Assembly: GCF_900110535.1 (NCBI RefSeq)
Contig: NZ_FOJA01000001.1
Location: 2,577,393 to 2,641,392 of the forward strand
Origin: Halobacterium jilantaiense
Lineage (GTDB): Archaea; Halobacteriota; Halobacteria; Halobacteriales; Halobacteriaceae
DNA: 64,000 nt
Direction of reading: 5' to 3'
Shown: piece by piece, positions 44,982-53,294 of the stretch
How the letters are laid out: each line of letters begins with the position of its first letter
Position numbering within the stretch: the stretch's first letter is position 1
The notes under the pieces: model-generated
The model's database searches: none
What the model saw: the letters and a program-made list of their open reading frames with translations, nothing else
What the model was told of the DNA's origin: nothing
Position numbers and translations under genes: made by a program

Positions 44982-45925
44982 TCGACGCGGTTCCGGAGTT
45001 CCTCGCCGCTATCCAGTTTCGGGACGTTCGCCGCCAGAATGTCCGCCAGCCGCGGCCAGTGCTCGGGCGTGTGGCCGGCGTTGTGCGGGGTGAGGAGGAC
45101 GTTCTCGAAGTTCCAGAGCGGGTGGTCCTCGGGCAGCGGCTCCGGGTCGGTGACGTCGAGTGCCGCGCCCCGAATCGACTGCTTGCGGACGGCGTGGACG
45201 AGCGCGTCCGTGTCCACTACGCCACCGCGAGCGACGTTCACGAGCACGCTCTCGGGTGGTAACGTCGCGAACGCCGCTTCGTCGACGAGGCCTCGTGTGG
45301 TGTCGGTCAGCGGCGTCGCGAGCACGAGGTAGTCGGTGCGAGCGAGCGCGTCGTGGACGGCCTCGGGGTCGAAGCCGACCACCTCGTCGGTCGGCCCGCC
45401 TTTCTCGGGCGTGTACCGCACGCCGATTGTCTCCACGTCGAACCCCTGAAGCCGGTCCACGACGGCGTGGCCGATAGCCCCAAGGCCGACGACAGTGACT
45501 GTCGACCCGCCGAGTTCGCGGGCCTGATAGTGTCGGTACTCGCGGTTCCGCTGTCGCCGCCACCCCTCGTGGAGGTCGCGAGCGAACGTCAACAGGTACC
45601 CGAGGACCTGCTCGGCGATGCTCGGCGCGTGGATGCCCGCGGCGTTCGTCACCGCCACCCCGTGCTCGCGCAGCGCGTCCATCGGCAGGTGGCCGTAGCC
45701 GGCGTACGCGCAGGCGAACAGCTCCAGCGATTCTGCTGCGTCGAGGAGTTCTTCGTCGATGCCGACGCCCGTCACGACCGGCGCGTCCGCCACCAGTTCG
45801 CGCTCCTCCGCCGGCGTCCGTGCGAGCGCTATCTCGCGGTCCGGCAGGCGTTCGCGGAGTTCCGCGGCGTACTCGTCCATCGGCAGTCCGTGCGTTCCCC
45901 GACGAAGGACGACGATGTCGGCCAT
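44978..45925 (-). CDS. D-2-hydroxyacid dehydrogenase
   Basis: A 315-residue NAD-dependent dehydrogenase. The Rossmann site TVVGLGAIGHAVVDRL, catalytic Arg in NVARGGVVD, Glu in DPEPLPEDHPLW and His in LTPHNAGHTPEH complete the D-2HDH catalytic set. Length is normal (about 310-330). ATG 45925 starts the family MADIVVLRRG; the frame beyond is antisense arginine-rich. Substrate (glyoxylate, phosphoglycerate or other) cannot be told. Confidence 0.9.
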   Translation of the reverse strand: MADIVVLRRGTHGLPMDEYAAELRERLPDREIALARTPAEERELVADAPVVTGVGIDEELLDAAESLELFACAYAGYGHLPMDALREHGVAVTNAAGIHAPSIAEQVLGYLLTFARDLHEGWRRQRNREYRHYQARELGGSTVTVVGLGAIGHAVVDRLQGFDVETIGVRYTPEKGGPTDEVVGFDPEAVHDALARTDYLVLATPLTDTTRGLVDEAAFATLPPESVLVNVARGGVVDTDALVHAVRKQSIRGAALDVTDPEPLPEDHPLWNFENVLLTPHNAGHTPEHWPRLADILAANVPKLDSGEELRNRVD

Positions 45926-46026
45926 CGTCTCCGACTCGGCGCGGCGAGCCGTAAGCGTTCCGCGACGCCGGCCCCTACTCGCCGCTTTACGAAGGGTTTT
46001 TGACGCGTGTAGAGTACCCTCGGACG

Positions 46027-46260
46027 ATGAGTGAGTCCGGGTCGCTGTCGTGCGCGGCGAAGCTCGCGCGCGTCGTCCTCGACAACTGTGGGCCGCTCTC
46101 CCCCGCGGAGATCGCCGACGAGGCACGCCTCTCCGAGGACCAGGCCAGCGAAGCACTCGCCGAACTCGAAGCCGCGGGCTTCGTGGACTGCGTCTGCGGG
46201 CTCTGCGAGAGCAAACAGCAGGTGTACGAGCTCGCCGACGCCGCCGAGGACACGGCGTAA
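46027..46260 (+). CDS. Small winged-helix protein with CVCGLC cysteine cluster
   Basis: A 77-residue single-domain winged helix (MarR/ArsR-like). The helix-turn-helix is PLSPAEIADEARLSEDQASEALAELEAAGFV and the following turn carries DCVCGLCESK, three closely spaced cysteines, with one more at the N terminus (SCAAK). The cysteine cluster could bind metal or sense redox state (inference). ATG 46027 lies 28 nt below GGTTTTTGAC; an AGGGT...ACCCT inverted repeat flanks that box. No obvious partner; it borders the gene-poor hairpin region. Confidence 0.75.
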   Translation: MSESGSLSCAAKLARVVLDNCGPLSPAEIADEARLSEDQASEALAELEAAGFVDCVCGLCESKQQVYELADAAEDTA

Positions 46261-47021
46261 CCCTCTTTCTACGCCGCCGCGTACGTCGACGTGCGCGCCG
46301 TTTGTCCCCGACCGAGTACGTCCACTCGGACGCGATGACGCTCGGAGAACCCCGGCGTGCGACACCGGAACTCCGGTTCCCGGCTGGCGTCCGTACCACG
46401 CCCGACTGGCACCCACACCGTGCCCGGCTGGTGGCCGTACCCGCCCGCGTGATTCACGTCACGAATCGCCCGCCGCGGCGGCTGACGCCGTCTCGGCAAC
46501 TGGTGGCGCGTAGCGCCACCCGACTCGCCGGCTTTCGCCGGCTCGTCACCCGTCGGCCTCGCAGAGGCCGACCGCTTCGCCGGTGTTCGCCGGCTCAGCA
46601 ACTGGAGGGGTCCACGACCCCTCTCGCCCGCCACGAGGGTTTCCCGGCCGACAGGGCACGCCGCCCACGGATGAGGCCGGTCGTTAGTGTCGCGGGCGAC
46701 ACCTCGAATGTACCACCAGAACAATCTATAAACGAGGTCTATCGCTTCGGCTACGGTCTACAGTTGCGGTTGGTGCTGGCGTGGTAGTCGCCCGACACGT
46801 CGAATTATCGGACGCAGTCGATGCAGGGGAGCCGGGGAACGAAATCTTCCGGAAGTATCAATTTCGTCGTCGGCCGAATCGGGCGGTAGCTGGCGCAACT
46901 CCAGCGATCGGCAGTGCTGAACTAGACGATGCCACGCGAGAGACCGGGTCGAACATCGGGGCTGCCGACTCGCCAGTCGACTCGTCGTCCACGTGGTACA
47001 GCCTCGGCGGACGGGTTCGAT
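46261..47021. other. Gene-poor region of 760 nt
   Basis: No open frame has the acidic, G/C3-biased character of the neighbouring genes; long frames on both strands are Arg/Pro-rich and look like non-coding shadow. The central part (46502-46702) holds a run of perfect short hairpins. A TATA-like TCTATAAAC (about 46725-46733) faces right, but downstream frames are weak and run antisense into the MBL-like gene. Might be the site of a lost gene or mobile element, or hold an unrecognised RNA. Confidence 0.5.
46502..46702. repeat. Run of short perfect hairpins
   Basis: Six inverted repeats lie within 201 nt. They are GGTGGCGC/GCGCCACC (46502-46520), GCCGGC/GCCGGC (46527-46542), GTCGGCCTC/GAGGCCGAC (46552-46572), GCCGG/CCGGC (46579-46594), GAGGGGTC/GACCCCTC (46605-46623) and GTGTCGC/GCGACAC (46687-46702). 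Stems are 5-9 bp with loops of 2-6 nt, three of them exactly 3 nt. Sequences differ, so it is the shape and not the sequence that recurs. Confidence 0.6.
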
Positions 47022-47645
47022 TCAGTCGCTGTCGAGTGCCGCGTCTAGCTCCGCCGCGCCGCCCTCGTAGATGCTCTCGCCGTGGCCGACGAGGATGCGC
47101 TCCGGCTGGTAGTCGGCGAGGCCGTCCGGCGTCTCGTCGAGGGTCGGGTGCAAGCCGATATCGTCGTCGCTCGCACAGAATCCCGGCAGCGTTCCGAGTG
47201 TCTCCACGACTACCAGAGTCTCGCCGGCTTCGTCGACGAGAATCGCTTCCTCCCACTCGTCGGTGTCGATGAGACGACGAATCTCGTAGGTCGTGCCGGG
47301 GAGTTCGTCGCCGAGGGGCTCGGGCTCGCTCTGGAGTTTCTCGCGCGTGAGGTCCATCCACTCCGGAACGTACACGGCGACGTCGTGGCGGTTCGCGATT
47401 GCTTCGGCGTCGCGCGTGTGCCGGTCGTGGACCACGGCCACGCCGGTGACCTCGCCGAGCTCGGACAGTCGGTCATCCAGTCCTTCCGCGTCGAGCGGGT
47501 CGATCACCCAGACGCCACTCTCGGTTGCGAGGGCGTGACTCCCGCGCATGGCGTCTTCGTCGGGCTGTGCGAACCAGCCGATACCCCTGTCCCATTCGGT
47601 GATCGCTTCGAGCGTGGGTCGTTCCGCTGACTCGTCTTCAGACAC
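47022..47645 (-). CDS. Metallo-beta-lactamase-like fold protein (degenerate site)
   Basis: A 207-residue haloarchaeal protein resembling MBL-fold hydrolases: an N-terminal beta region (GIGWFAQPDEDAMRGSHALATESGVWVIDPL), then AVVHDRHTRDAEAIAN in place of the canonical HxHxDH, and ERILVGHGESIYEGGAAELDAAL as the C-terminal His motif. The metal site therefore looks altered, and hydrolase activity is uncertain. GTG 47645 (MSEDESAERPTLEAI) is preferred to an upstream TTG. Confidence 0.75.
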   Translation of the reverse strand: MSEDESAERPTLEAITEWDRGIGWFAQPDEDAMRGSHALATESGVWVIDPLDAEGLDDRLSELGEVTGVAVVHDRHTRDAEAIANRHDVAVYVPEWMDLTREKLQSEPEPLGDELPGTTYEIRRLIDTDEWEEAILVDEAGETLVVVETLGTLPGFCASDDDIGLHPTLDETPDGLADYQPERILVGHGESIYEGGAAELDAALDSD

Positions 47646-47976
47646 GCGTAACAATAACAGATCTCACACGTAAACGCCTGTGCATGGTGTCTGCTCTGGA
47701 TTCGGCAGGGTGGTGCTGACAGAGTCTCGATAGAACGTCAGCCGACCGTCAGACCGCACCGAAACTCGGTCCAGTCACTAACACCGACTCCCGATATCGG
47801 GCTCAGACCGTTGTGGCGTGTTTTGTGCCCGCAACTGGTTCGAGGGCGGTAGTTGCTCTGTTGGCTGTGTCATCCCAGACACGGTCCGACAGAGTGGCCT
47901 AGCAGATGCGTGACGCAGTTGCTGTGAGTGAGAACCCGTGTCTGGGTTCATTACACTAACATCGATACGACAGTGT
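47646..47976. other. Intergenic region of 330 nt
   Basis: No gene found. It contains a 12-bp palindrome CCCGATATCGGG (47790-47801), and base composition is lower in G/C than the neighbours. The right end carries a CATTACACT sequence about 28 nt before the ATG of the next gene. The left end should hold the promoter of the MBL-like gene (ACAATAACAG at about 47651). Confidence 0.5.
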
Positions 47977-48681
47977 ATGGCTGCAAGCACCGAGAAACCG
48001 CCCGACGATGAACCGGGTGATGGCGTGTCCAGATTGGCATTCAGTCGGACAATCGATTGGGGCATCGGGGCGGTTCTTTGGGTGTTTGGCACTCTGGTTG
48101 CACTCAGCGGAGGCGTGCTGTACGCCTCGTCGAGTTCCGCTGTCGTCACAGCGGTGATACGGAACGGGGAATTCGAATCGGAGGTCTTGACCGAGGCGGA
48201 AGCAATCGATATTCTGGTCGGCCTCGGCCAATGGGGCGGAATCGGCCTCCTCGTCACAGGAGTACTCCTCGTAGCCTTCGGAGTTACTGTCGTGGTCGTG
48301 CACGGGCGAGTGCGTGAGAGCGATGAGGCGACACCCGCCTGGGTTCTCGGTGTCGCCGGTGCGATGGTTAGCGGTCTCCTGAGCTTCATCCCGTTCTCTC
48401 CCGTGATCGGCGGTGGGGTAGCCGGCTATCTGGATTCGGACCAGTCGGCGAGCGGACTCGGACCGGGCATGCTCGCGGGCGTCATCGGGAGCCTCCCATT
48501 GCTCACCATCACGGTATTTGCCGGGTTCGGCCTTTTCGTGCGCATTCCGGCAGATCTGGCACCAGCCGCCGCTGCACTCCTCGCACTCACGGTGATTCCG
48601 GCATTCCTCTACTTTATCGTGTTGAGCGCAGTCGGTGGATATCTCGGCGCTCGGGCACAGAACTACTGGCGAGACGCGTAG
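47977..48681 (+). CDS. Haloarchaeal four-to-five-helix membrane protein
   Basis: A 234-residue membrane protein of unknown function. Helices are at about 25-50 (GAVLWVFGTLVALSGGVLYAS), 82-106, 117-145 (glycine-rich FIPFSPVIGGGVAGYLDSD), 155-180 and 190-220 (ending SAVGGYLGARAQNYW). The glycine-rich GGGVAGYL and C-terminal GGYLGA elements recall the DUF5518 group of haloarchaeal membrane proteins, but this is unproved. Codon bias is weaker than in housekeeping genes, as for the lipoprotein next to it. Confidence 0.72.
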   Translation: MAASTEKPPDDEPGDGVSRLAFSRTIDWGIGAVLWVFGTLVALSGGVLYASSSSAVVTAVIRNGEFESEVLTEAEAIDILVGLGQWGGIGLLVTGVLLVAFGVTVVVVHGRVRESDEATPAWVLGVAGAMVSGLLSFIPFSPVIGGGVAGYLDSDQSASGLGPGMLAGVIGSLPLLTITVFAGFGLFVRIPADLAPAAAALLALTVIPAFLYFIVLSAVGGYLGARAQNYWRDA

Positions 48682-48857
48682 GGAACGCAGCCGTCGCCCA
48701 CTCCTACGTAGATGGACAGATTGAGCCCCCGACTGTTTCACGCCGCTGCTGCCGGGTGCTACGTCGGCTGAGTCTACGTTCAAGACGAGTGCGATACCAC
48801 CACCAGCTCTGACCCTCTCGCCAGAAAACACTTAGCTGCGCCACAGGAATCACGGCC

Positions 48858-49205
48858 ATGAAACGCCGCCGGGTCCTCGCCTCCGCCGTCGGTGCTGTTT
48901 CATTGACCGGGGGGTGTCTCTGGGACAGGACAAACGACGGAAGCATCACGATTGCTGCGTCAGAAATCCCGTGCAACGAGGCCACTATCGACGTGAATGT
49001 CGATACGCGAGATATCTCACGGGCGGTCGAGCAGATCGCCGACGAGTTAGTGACTGAGGGTGAGTACACAGCCACCCCTCCCTACGATTCCGCTACGATG
49101 ACGTTCTACGATATGCTCTGGAACAGCTCCGGGGGGAACGATGCGACGGTGAAGCACGACGGCACGTGCTACGACGTTACTGTCCAGCGCATATTCGATG
49201 AGTGA
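48858..49205 (+). CDS. Small lipoprotein of unknown function
   Basis: A 115-residue protein with a Tat-like start (MKRRRVLASAVGAVSLTGGC) and lipobox LTGGC. The mature part of about 95 residues is acidic, with two further cysteines (IPCNEATI and GTCYDV) that could pair. No family is recognised. A CACTTAGC box is about 28 nt upstream. Codon use is more A/T-rich than in conserved genes, so it may be an accessory gene. Confidence 0.68.
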   Translation: MKRRRVLASAVGAVSLTGGCLWDRTNDGSITIAASEIPCNEATIDVNVDTRDISRAVEQIADELVTEGEYTATPPYDSATMTFYDMLWNSSGGNDATVKHDGTCYDVTVQRIFDE

Positions 49206-49414
49206 CGCTCCACACGTCTCACAATCACGCCGCTCATCGTCTCTTCGAGACGACCACTGCAACAGCTACTCGCAGAGTGGGCTGCCGGCGTCCTCCTGAC
49301 GGTGGGGTTCCTCGGCGCTGCGTCCCGGCCGGCACAGCAACCCCGCTCGTCTTCGGGGCCATCGGCTTCCTCGCGCTACTCGGCGCACTCGCGCACCGAT
49401 ACCGGCAGGTTTGA
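49206..49414 (+). pseudogene. Frameshifted remnant of a membrane protein
   Basis: One frame reads SRRPLQQLLAEWAAGVLLTVGFLGAA from about 49242, clearly a membrane helix, and then loses sense. A different frame from about 49345 continues with GTATPLVFGAIGFLALLGALAHRYRQV and a stop at 49412-49414. Joined, they give a typical two-helix C terminus, so a small indel near 49320-49345 has broken a gene whose N terminus is missing. The intact family is not identified. Confidence 0.5.
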
Positions 49415-49627
49415 CCGCTGGAACTCTGTTTGTTCTCTCCGCCGTGTTTCGGACAGTGTCGTCAGCGACACGTCCCACCGCGGAGGCGCGACGCTGTTCT
49501 CGCCGTATTGGTCTCCGAGTCGCGGCCCTGTGCCAGCCGCGTGTAGGCGTCGGGTTCGGCGACGTACCCGTGTTAGTCGCCGCGCTCTCGCCGCGCTCGC
49601 GCTCCGGGACGCGGCTGCCGACTGGGA
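49415..49627. other. Intergenic region after the remnant
   Basis: No supported gene. A hairpin GTGTCG-TCAG-CGACAC at about 49456-49471, flanked by GGAC/GTCC, is the main feature. It may lie at the 3' end of the E/V-repeat gene transcribed from the right. Confidence 0.4.
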
Positions 49628-50182
49628 CTACTCGGTCGTCGCCTCGTCGTCGAGCCGCTCGTCGACCCGTTCGGCGACCTCCTCGCTGACGGTGTCCTGT
49701 ACTTCCTCGCGGACCTGCTCTTCGACCTCCTCGCTCACCGCGTCCTCGACGTGTTCGCCGACCTGCTCGGGCACTTGCTCGGCCACTTCGTCTGCGACCT
49801 CCTCGCTGACGGTGTCCTCGACCTCGGCGGTCACCTCGTCGGCGACGCGCTCGTCCACCTGCTCGGGCACCCGCTCGGCGACCTCGTCCGCAACCTCGTC
49901 GCCGACGGTGTCCTCGACCTCCGCCTGCACGCGCTCCTCGGCCTCGACCTGCACCTGCTGTTCAGCTTCCTCGGAGACCGCCTCCTGGATGACGCGCTCG
50001 TAGATGGACATCTTCTCCCAGACGCGCAGGATGTAGCCGACGACGAGCCCGCCCTCGAAGGCCGCCAGCCGCGGGTCGAAGCGGAAGACGAGCGCCGCGA
50101 ACCCGCCGACGAACAGCACGCCGTACAGCAACTCGATGTGGAACATCGACTGCCAGCCCTGGAAGCGACTCGTCACGGACAT
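49628..50182 (-). CDS. Membrane-anchored protein with long Glu/Val repeat
   Basis: A 184-residue protein: one or two N-terminal membrane helices (about 13-55, IELLYGVLFVGGFAALVF and GGLVVGYILRVW), then over 110 residues built almost only of E, V, D, A, Q, R with Val every fourth residue (EVADEVAERVPEQVDERV and so on). The units starting VEDTV recur three times, as VEDTVGDEVADEVAERVPEQ, VEDTVSEEVADEVAEQVPEQ and the shorter QDTVSEEVAERVDERL. This predicts a rod-like highly acidic helix or coiled coil on one side of the membrane. A GCTTTTTGTC box is about 30 nt upstream. Function unknown. Confidence 0.8.
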   Translation of the reverse strand: MSVTSRFQGWQSMFHIELLYGVLFVGGFAALVFRFDPRLAAFEGGLVVGYILRVWEKMSIYERVIQEAVSEEAEQQVQVEAEERVQAEVEDTVGDEVADEVAERVPEQVDERVADEVTAEVEDTVSEEVADEVAEQVPEQVGEHVEDAVSEEVEEQVREEVQDTVSEEVAERVDERLDDEATTE

Positions 50183-50265
50183 GGTCGCCCGCTAGTACGT
50201 CCGTATCGACAAAAAGCCTACCACCAGACCCGGGGAGGGCGCGGCCTCGAACACTCGTCTCGTCG

Positions 50266-51864
50266 TCACCGGCCGACGCCCGGGACCAGCCCCCGGTACC
50301 GGTCGGCGAGCGTCGCGGCGAGCTGGCGCTCGGCGCGCGTGAACCCGAGCCGCCAGAGGACGGCGGCGTAGGCCGCGAGACCGAGGAGCGTTCCGACGAG
50401 CGCGCCCGTCGCGGCGGGTGCGACCGCGCGCACCGCGAACGCGATGGCTGCCAGCGGGACCGCCGCGAGCAGCGGGTAGGCGTGCCGGCGCGTGAACGGC
50501 TGGAGCCCCTCCAGCCGGTAGAGGACGGCGACTTCAAGCCCGTTGTTCAGGGTGAGCATCAGGACGTACGACGCCACGAGCCCCGGCAGCCCGTACGCGA
50601 GCGTGAGCGGGACGGCGGTCACGACCAGAATCGCCGTGATGACCGCGTTCACGACGAGCAGCGCGCGCTGATTGTCCGTCATCGTCAGCAGGATGCCGAC
50701 GCTGCCGGCCGCACACGCGCCGTACTGGGCGACGATGAACCCCGGGAGCAGCCACGCGTACTCGACGAACGTCGGGCCGAACAGCTCCATCACCGGCCCC
50801 CGGTAGATTACGGCGGGCACCGACAGCGCCGTCACGCCGACGAGCACCAGCCGGCTAGTGACGTGGTAGAGCCGCTTCAGCGCCGCGCGGTGGCCGGCGT
50901 CGTGGAGCGTCGCGGCGACCGGCTGGATGAACTGGTTGACGGCGAGCAGCGGCAGCCTGACGAGCCCGCCGACGAGCACGCCGACCGCGAACACGCCGCT
51001 CGCGACGCCCGTGAGGAAGACGGCGATGAGCGGGTAGAACCCCAGCCGCTGGACGGTCGTGGCGATGCCGCCGAGGAACAGCGGCACCGTGAATCGGACG
51101 TATCGTCGCCGGACTTCGCGAGCGAGGTCGCCGGACAGCCGCGGCCGGAAGCCGTGTTCGTAGGCGAGCCACGCCGCGGCGGCGGTCCCGGTCGCGCCCA
51201 TCACCGCGACGACGCCGACAGCGACGAGCACGATGTCCCCGAAGACGAGCCAGCCCGCGACCCCGACGAGCAACTGGAGGCCGGGGTAGGCGACGCGAAT
51301 CGTGAGGTTCAGCGCGCCGACGGCCTCCAGGCCGCGCAGCAGCTCGACGGTCGTGAACAGCCAGACTGTCGCTGGCAGACCGAGCGCAAACACCCGCAGC
51401 AGCGTCTCGAAGCGGCCGCCGACCGAGGTGTTCGCGGCGACGAGCGGCGTCGCGGCGTACAGCACGAGCCCGAAGACCGCGGCGACGCCGACCAGCAGCA
51501 CTGCCGCGAACGACGCGATGGCGTCCCGTTCGGCGTCGCTGTCGGCGTTCGGCAGGAACCGGCTGATGCCGCTGCGGAACCCCAGAGACAGCGACATGAG
51601 CATGCGCTGGAGGCGGCGGGCGAGCGCGAACACGCCGTAGGCGGCCGCCGAGAAGCCGTTCGTGAGGGCGGCCGTGAACGCCACGGTGAGCACGCGCTCG
51701 GTGAGGATGCTCGGGACGGAGACGGCTGCGCCGTGCGCGACCCGTTCGAGCGCGTCGTCGAGGCGCGCCTCGACGCCGTCAGACTCGCCGCCGGCAGGGG
51801 TGGTGGCCCCGCTGGGCGGCTTCTCGTCGGCGTCGTCGCTGGCGACCGGCTCCTGACGCGACAC
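50266..51864 (-). CDS. Polysaccharide/oligosaccharide flippase (MOP superfamily)
   Basis: A 532-residue protein with about 12-14 helices and a disordered acidic N terminus of 35 residues. The pattern LTERVLTVAFTAALTNGFSAAAYGVFALARRLQRML, with charged loops FRSGISRFLPNAD and QFIQPVAATLHDAGHRAAL, is that of Wzx/RfbX-type flippases, which translocate lipid-linked sugars. In haloarchaea such genes often serve N-glycosylation (AglR-type), but no glycosyltransferase is adjacent here. Start GTG 51864. Confidence 0.83.
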   Translation of the reverse strand: MSRQEPVASDDADEKPPSGATTPAGGESDGVEARLDDALERVAHGAAVSVPSILTERVLTVAFTAALTNGFSAAAYGVFALARRLQRMLMSLSLGFRSGISRFLPNADSDAERDAIASFAAVLLVGVAAVFGLVLYAATPLVAANTSVGGRFETLLRVFALGLPATVWLFTTVELLRGLEAVGALNLTIRVAYPGLQLLVGVAGWLVFGDIVLVAVGVVAVMGATGTAAAAWLAYEHGFRPRLSGDLAREVRRRYVRFTVPLFLGGIATTVQRLGFYPLIAVFLTGVASGVFAVGVLVGGLVRLPLLAVNQFIQPVAATLHDAGHRAALKRLYHVTSRLVLVGVTALSVPAVIYRGPVMELFGPTFVEYAWLLPGFIVAQYGACAAGSVGILLTMTDNQRALLVVNAVITAILVVTAVPLTLAYGLPGLVASYVLMLTLNNGLEVAVLYRLEGLQPFTRRHAYPLLAAVPLAAIAFAVRAVAPAATGALVGTLLGLAAYAAVLWRLGFTRAERQLAATLADRYRGLVPGVGR

Positions 51865-51914
51865 GCCCCCGCTTGCGCCACGCCGAGAATAAGTCCGACG
51901 ACTCGCCGCGGGCG

Positions 51915-53201
51915 CTACTCGTCGTCGAGCGCGCGCTCGGCCTCGCTGATCGACTCCTCGATGTCAGCGAGCATCGCCGTCTGCTCCTGGTTCGCGGCCG
52001 CGACGGTCGACGTCTCGTCGGCGATTTCGTCGGCCCGGTCGACGACGCCGTCGACCGCGTTCGCAATCTGTTCGGCGGTCGTCGCCTGCTCGTCGGTCGC
52101 CGCCGCGATTTCGGCGATGCCGTCGGTCGTCTCCGTGATCGCCTCCACGATGGCGGTCTGATTCTCCACGAGGCGTTCGGCGGCTTCCCGGGCCGCGTCG
52201 ACCTCGTCGATGGCGTCCGCGACGCTCTCCGCGGTCTCCTCGCTGTCCGCTTCGATGTCCGCGACCAGCGCTTCGATGTCCGCCACCTGGCTGCGGGACT
52301 GCTCGGCGAGGTCCTTGACCTCGTCGGCGACGACGGCGAACCCGCTGCCGTCCTCGCCCGCCCGCGCCGCCTCGATGTTCGCGTTCAGCGCGAGCATGTT
52401 CGTCTGGTCGGCGATGTCCGTGATGACGTCCACGAGCTGGTCGATTTCCTCGAGGTGTTCGCGCAGCGACGACGTGTTCTCGGCGACCGTGTCGCCGGCC
52501 GTCGCGAACGCCTCGACGGCGTCGAGGACGCGCTCGGCTGCCTCCAGGGACTGCTCGGCGCGTTCCCGGGCGTCCTCGCTGCGCTGGCGCACCTCTTCGG
52601 CGCTCGCCGCGACCTCCTCGACCGTCGCCGACAGCTGTGAGACGTCCTCGGCGACCTCCTCGATGCGGTCGGCCTGCTGGGTGGCGAGCTCGTTGATGAG
52701 CTGGCTGGAGTCCGCGACGTCCTCGCTGGCCTCCGAGAGTTCGGAGACGGTCGCCTCGACTTCGTTACCGAGGGTCTCCTGGGCGCGCTCGACGCGCTCG
52801 CGTTGCTCGACCACGCTCGTCACCTGTGTCAGCACTTCGACCGCGCCGACGACGCCGTCCGGGCCGCGAAGCGGCGTGGCGGACGCCTGCGCGTGGTGCG
52901 TCCCGGACGCCATCTCCGCCGTCCGAATCTCGCTCTCTCGAATCGGTTCGCCGCGCCGGGCGACCGTGTCCGCGAGCGTCTCCTCTTCGTCTTCGGTGCC
53001 GAACACCTCGATTGCGGGCGTGCCGACGGCCTGCTCGGCCGGCAGCCCCGTCATCTCGACGACCGCGTCGTTCCAGAGCCGTATCTCCCCGTCGTTGTCG
53101 ACGATGAACAGCGGTTCGGGGTACTCTTCGAACAACTGCTCGGTCATCTCTTCCCAGATTACTCCGTCGGCCCCCGTGGTGTCGAGCAACCCCACTGACA
53201 T
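51915..53201 (-). CDS. Soluble methyl-accepting transducer (Htr) with PAS domain
   Basis: A 428-residue cytoplasmic chemoreceptor. An N-terminal PAS domain (about 20-135, [26 protein letters not shown]) senses a soluble cue or a bound ligand. There is no membrane segment. The long helical signalling domain carries the receptor hairpin tip [40 protein letters not shown], which contacts CheA/CheW. Q/E sites in flanking helices are candidates for methylation. No che genes are nearby. A CTTATTCGG box lies about 30 nt before ATG 53201, in the gap shared with hisD. Confidence 0.92.
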   Translation of the reverse strand: MSVGLLDTTGADGVIWEEMTEQLFEEYPEPLFIVDNDGEIRLWNDAVVEMTGLPAEQAVGTPAIEVFGTEDEEETLADTVARRGEPIRESEIRTAEMASGTHHAQASATPLRGPDGVVGAVEVLTQVTSVVEQRERVERAQETLGNEVEATVSELSEASEDVADSSQLINELATQQADRIEEVAEDVSQLSATVEEVAASAEEVRQRSEDARERAEQSLEAAERVLDAVEAFATAGDTVAENTSSLREHLEEIDQLVDVITDIADQTNMLALNANIEAARAGEDGSGFAVVADEVKDLAEQSRSQVADIEALVADIEADSEETAESVADAIDEVDAAREAAERLVENQTAIVEAITETTDGIAEIAAATDEQATTAEQIANAVDGVVDRADEIADETSTVAAANQEQTAMLADIEESISEAERALDDE

Positions 53202-53294
53202 ACTACGTACACAATGGCTACACGCCGAATAAGTTTCCCGGTGTTTACTGCTGGTGATGAAAACGCACTAACGCCGGGCTGTCCAACGACAACT

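Noticed and set aside
46269-46724. 151-codon minus-strand frame in the gene-poor region
   Set aside because: The product is Arg/Pro-rich and basic, unlike haloarchaeal proteins, and its openness follows from the G/C-rich hairpins.
46781-47272. Plus-strand frame with a partly acidic start (VVARHVELSDAVDAGEP)
   Set aside because: The second half runs antisense through the MBL-like gene and becomes Arg-rich; no family pattern or clear end.
49302-50003. Ser/Thr-rich plus-strand frame
   Set aside because: Mostly the antisense of the E/V-repeat protein, whose codons give TCC/TCG runs; only the first codons belong to the frameshifted remnant.
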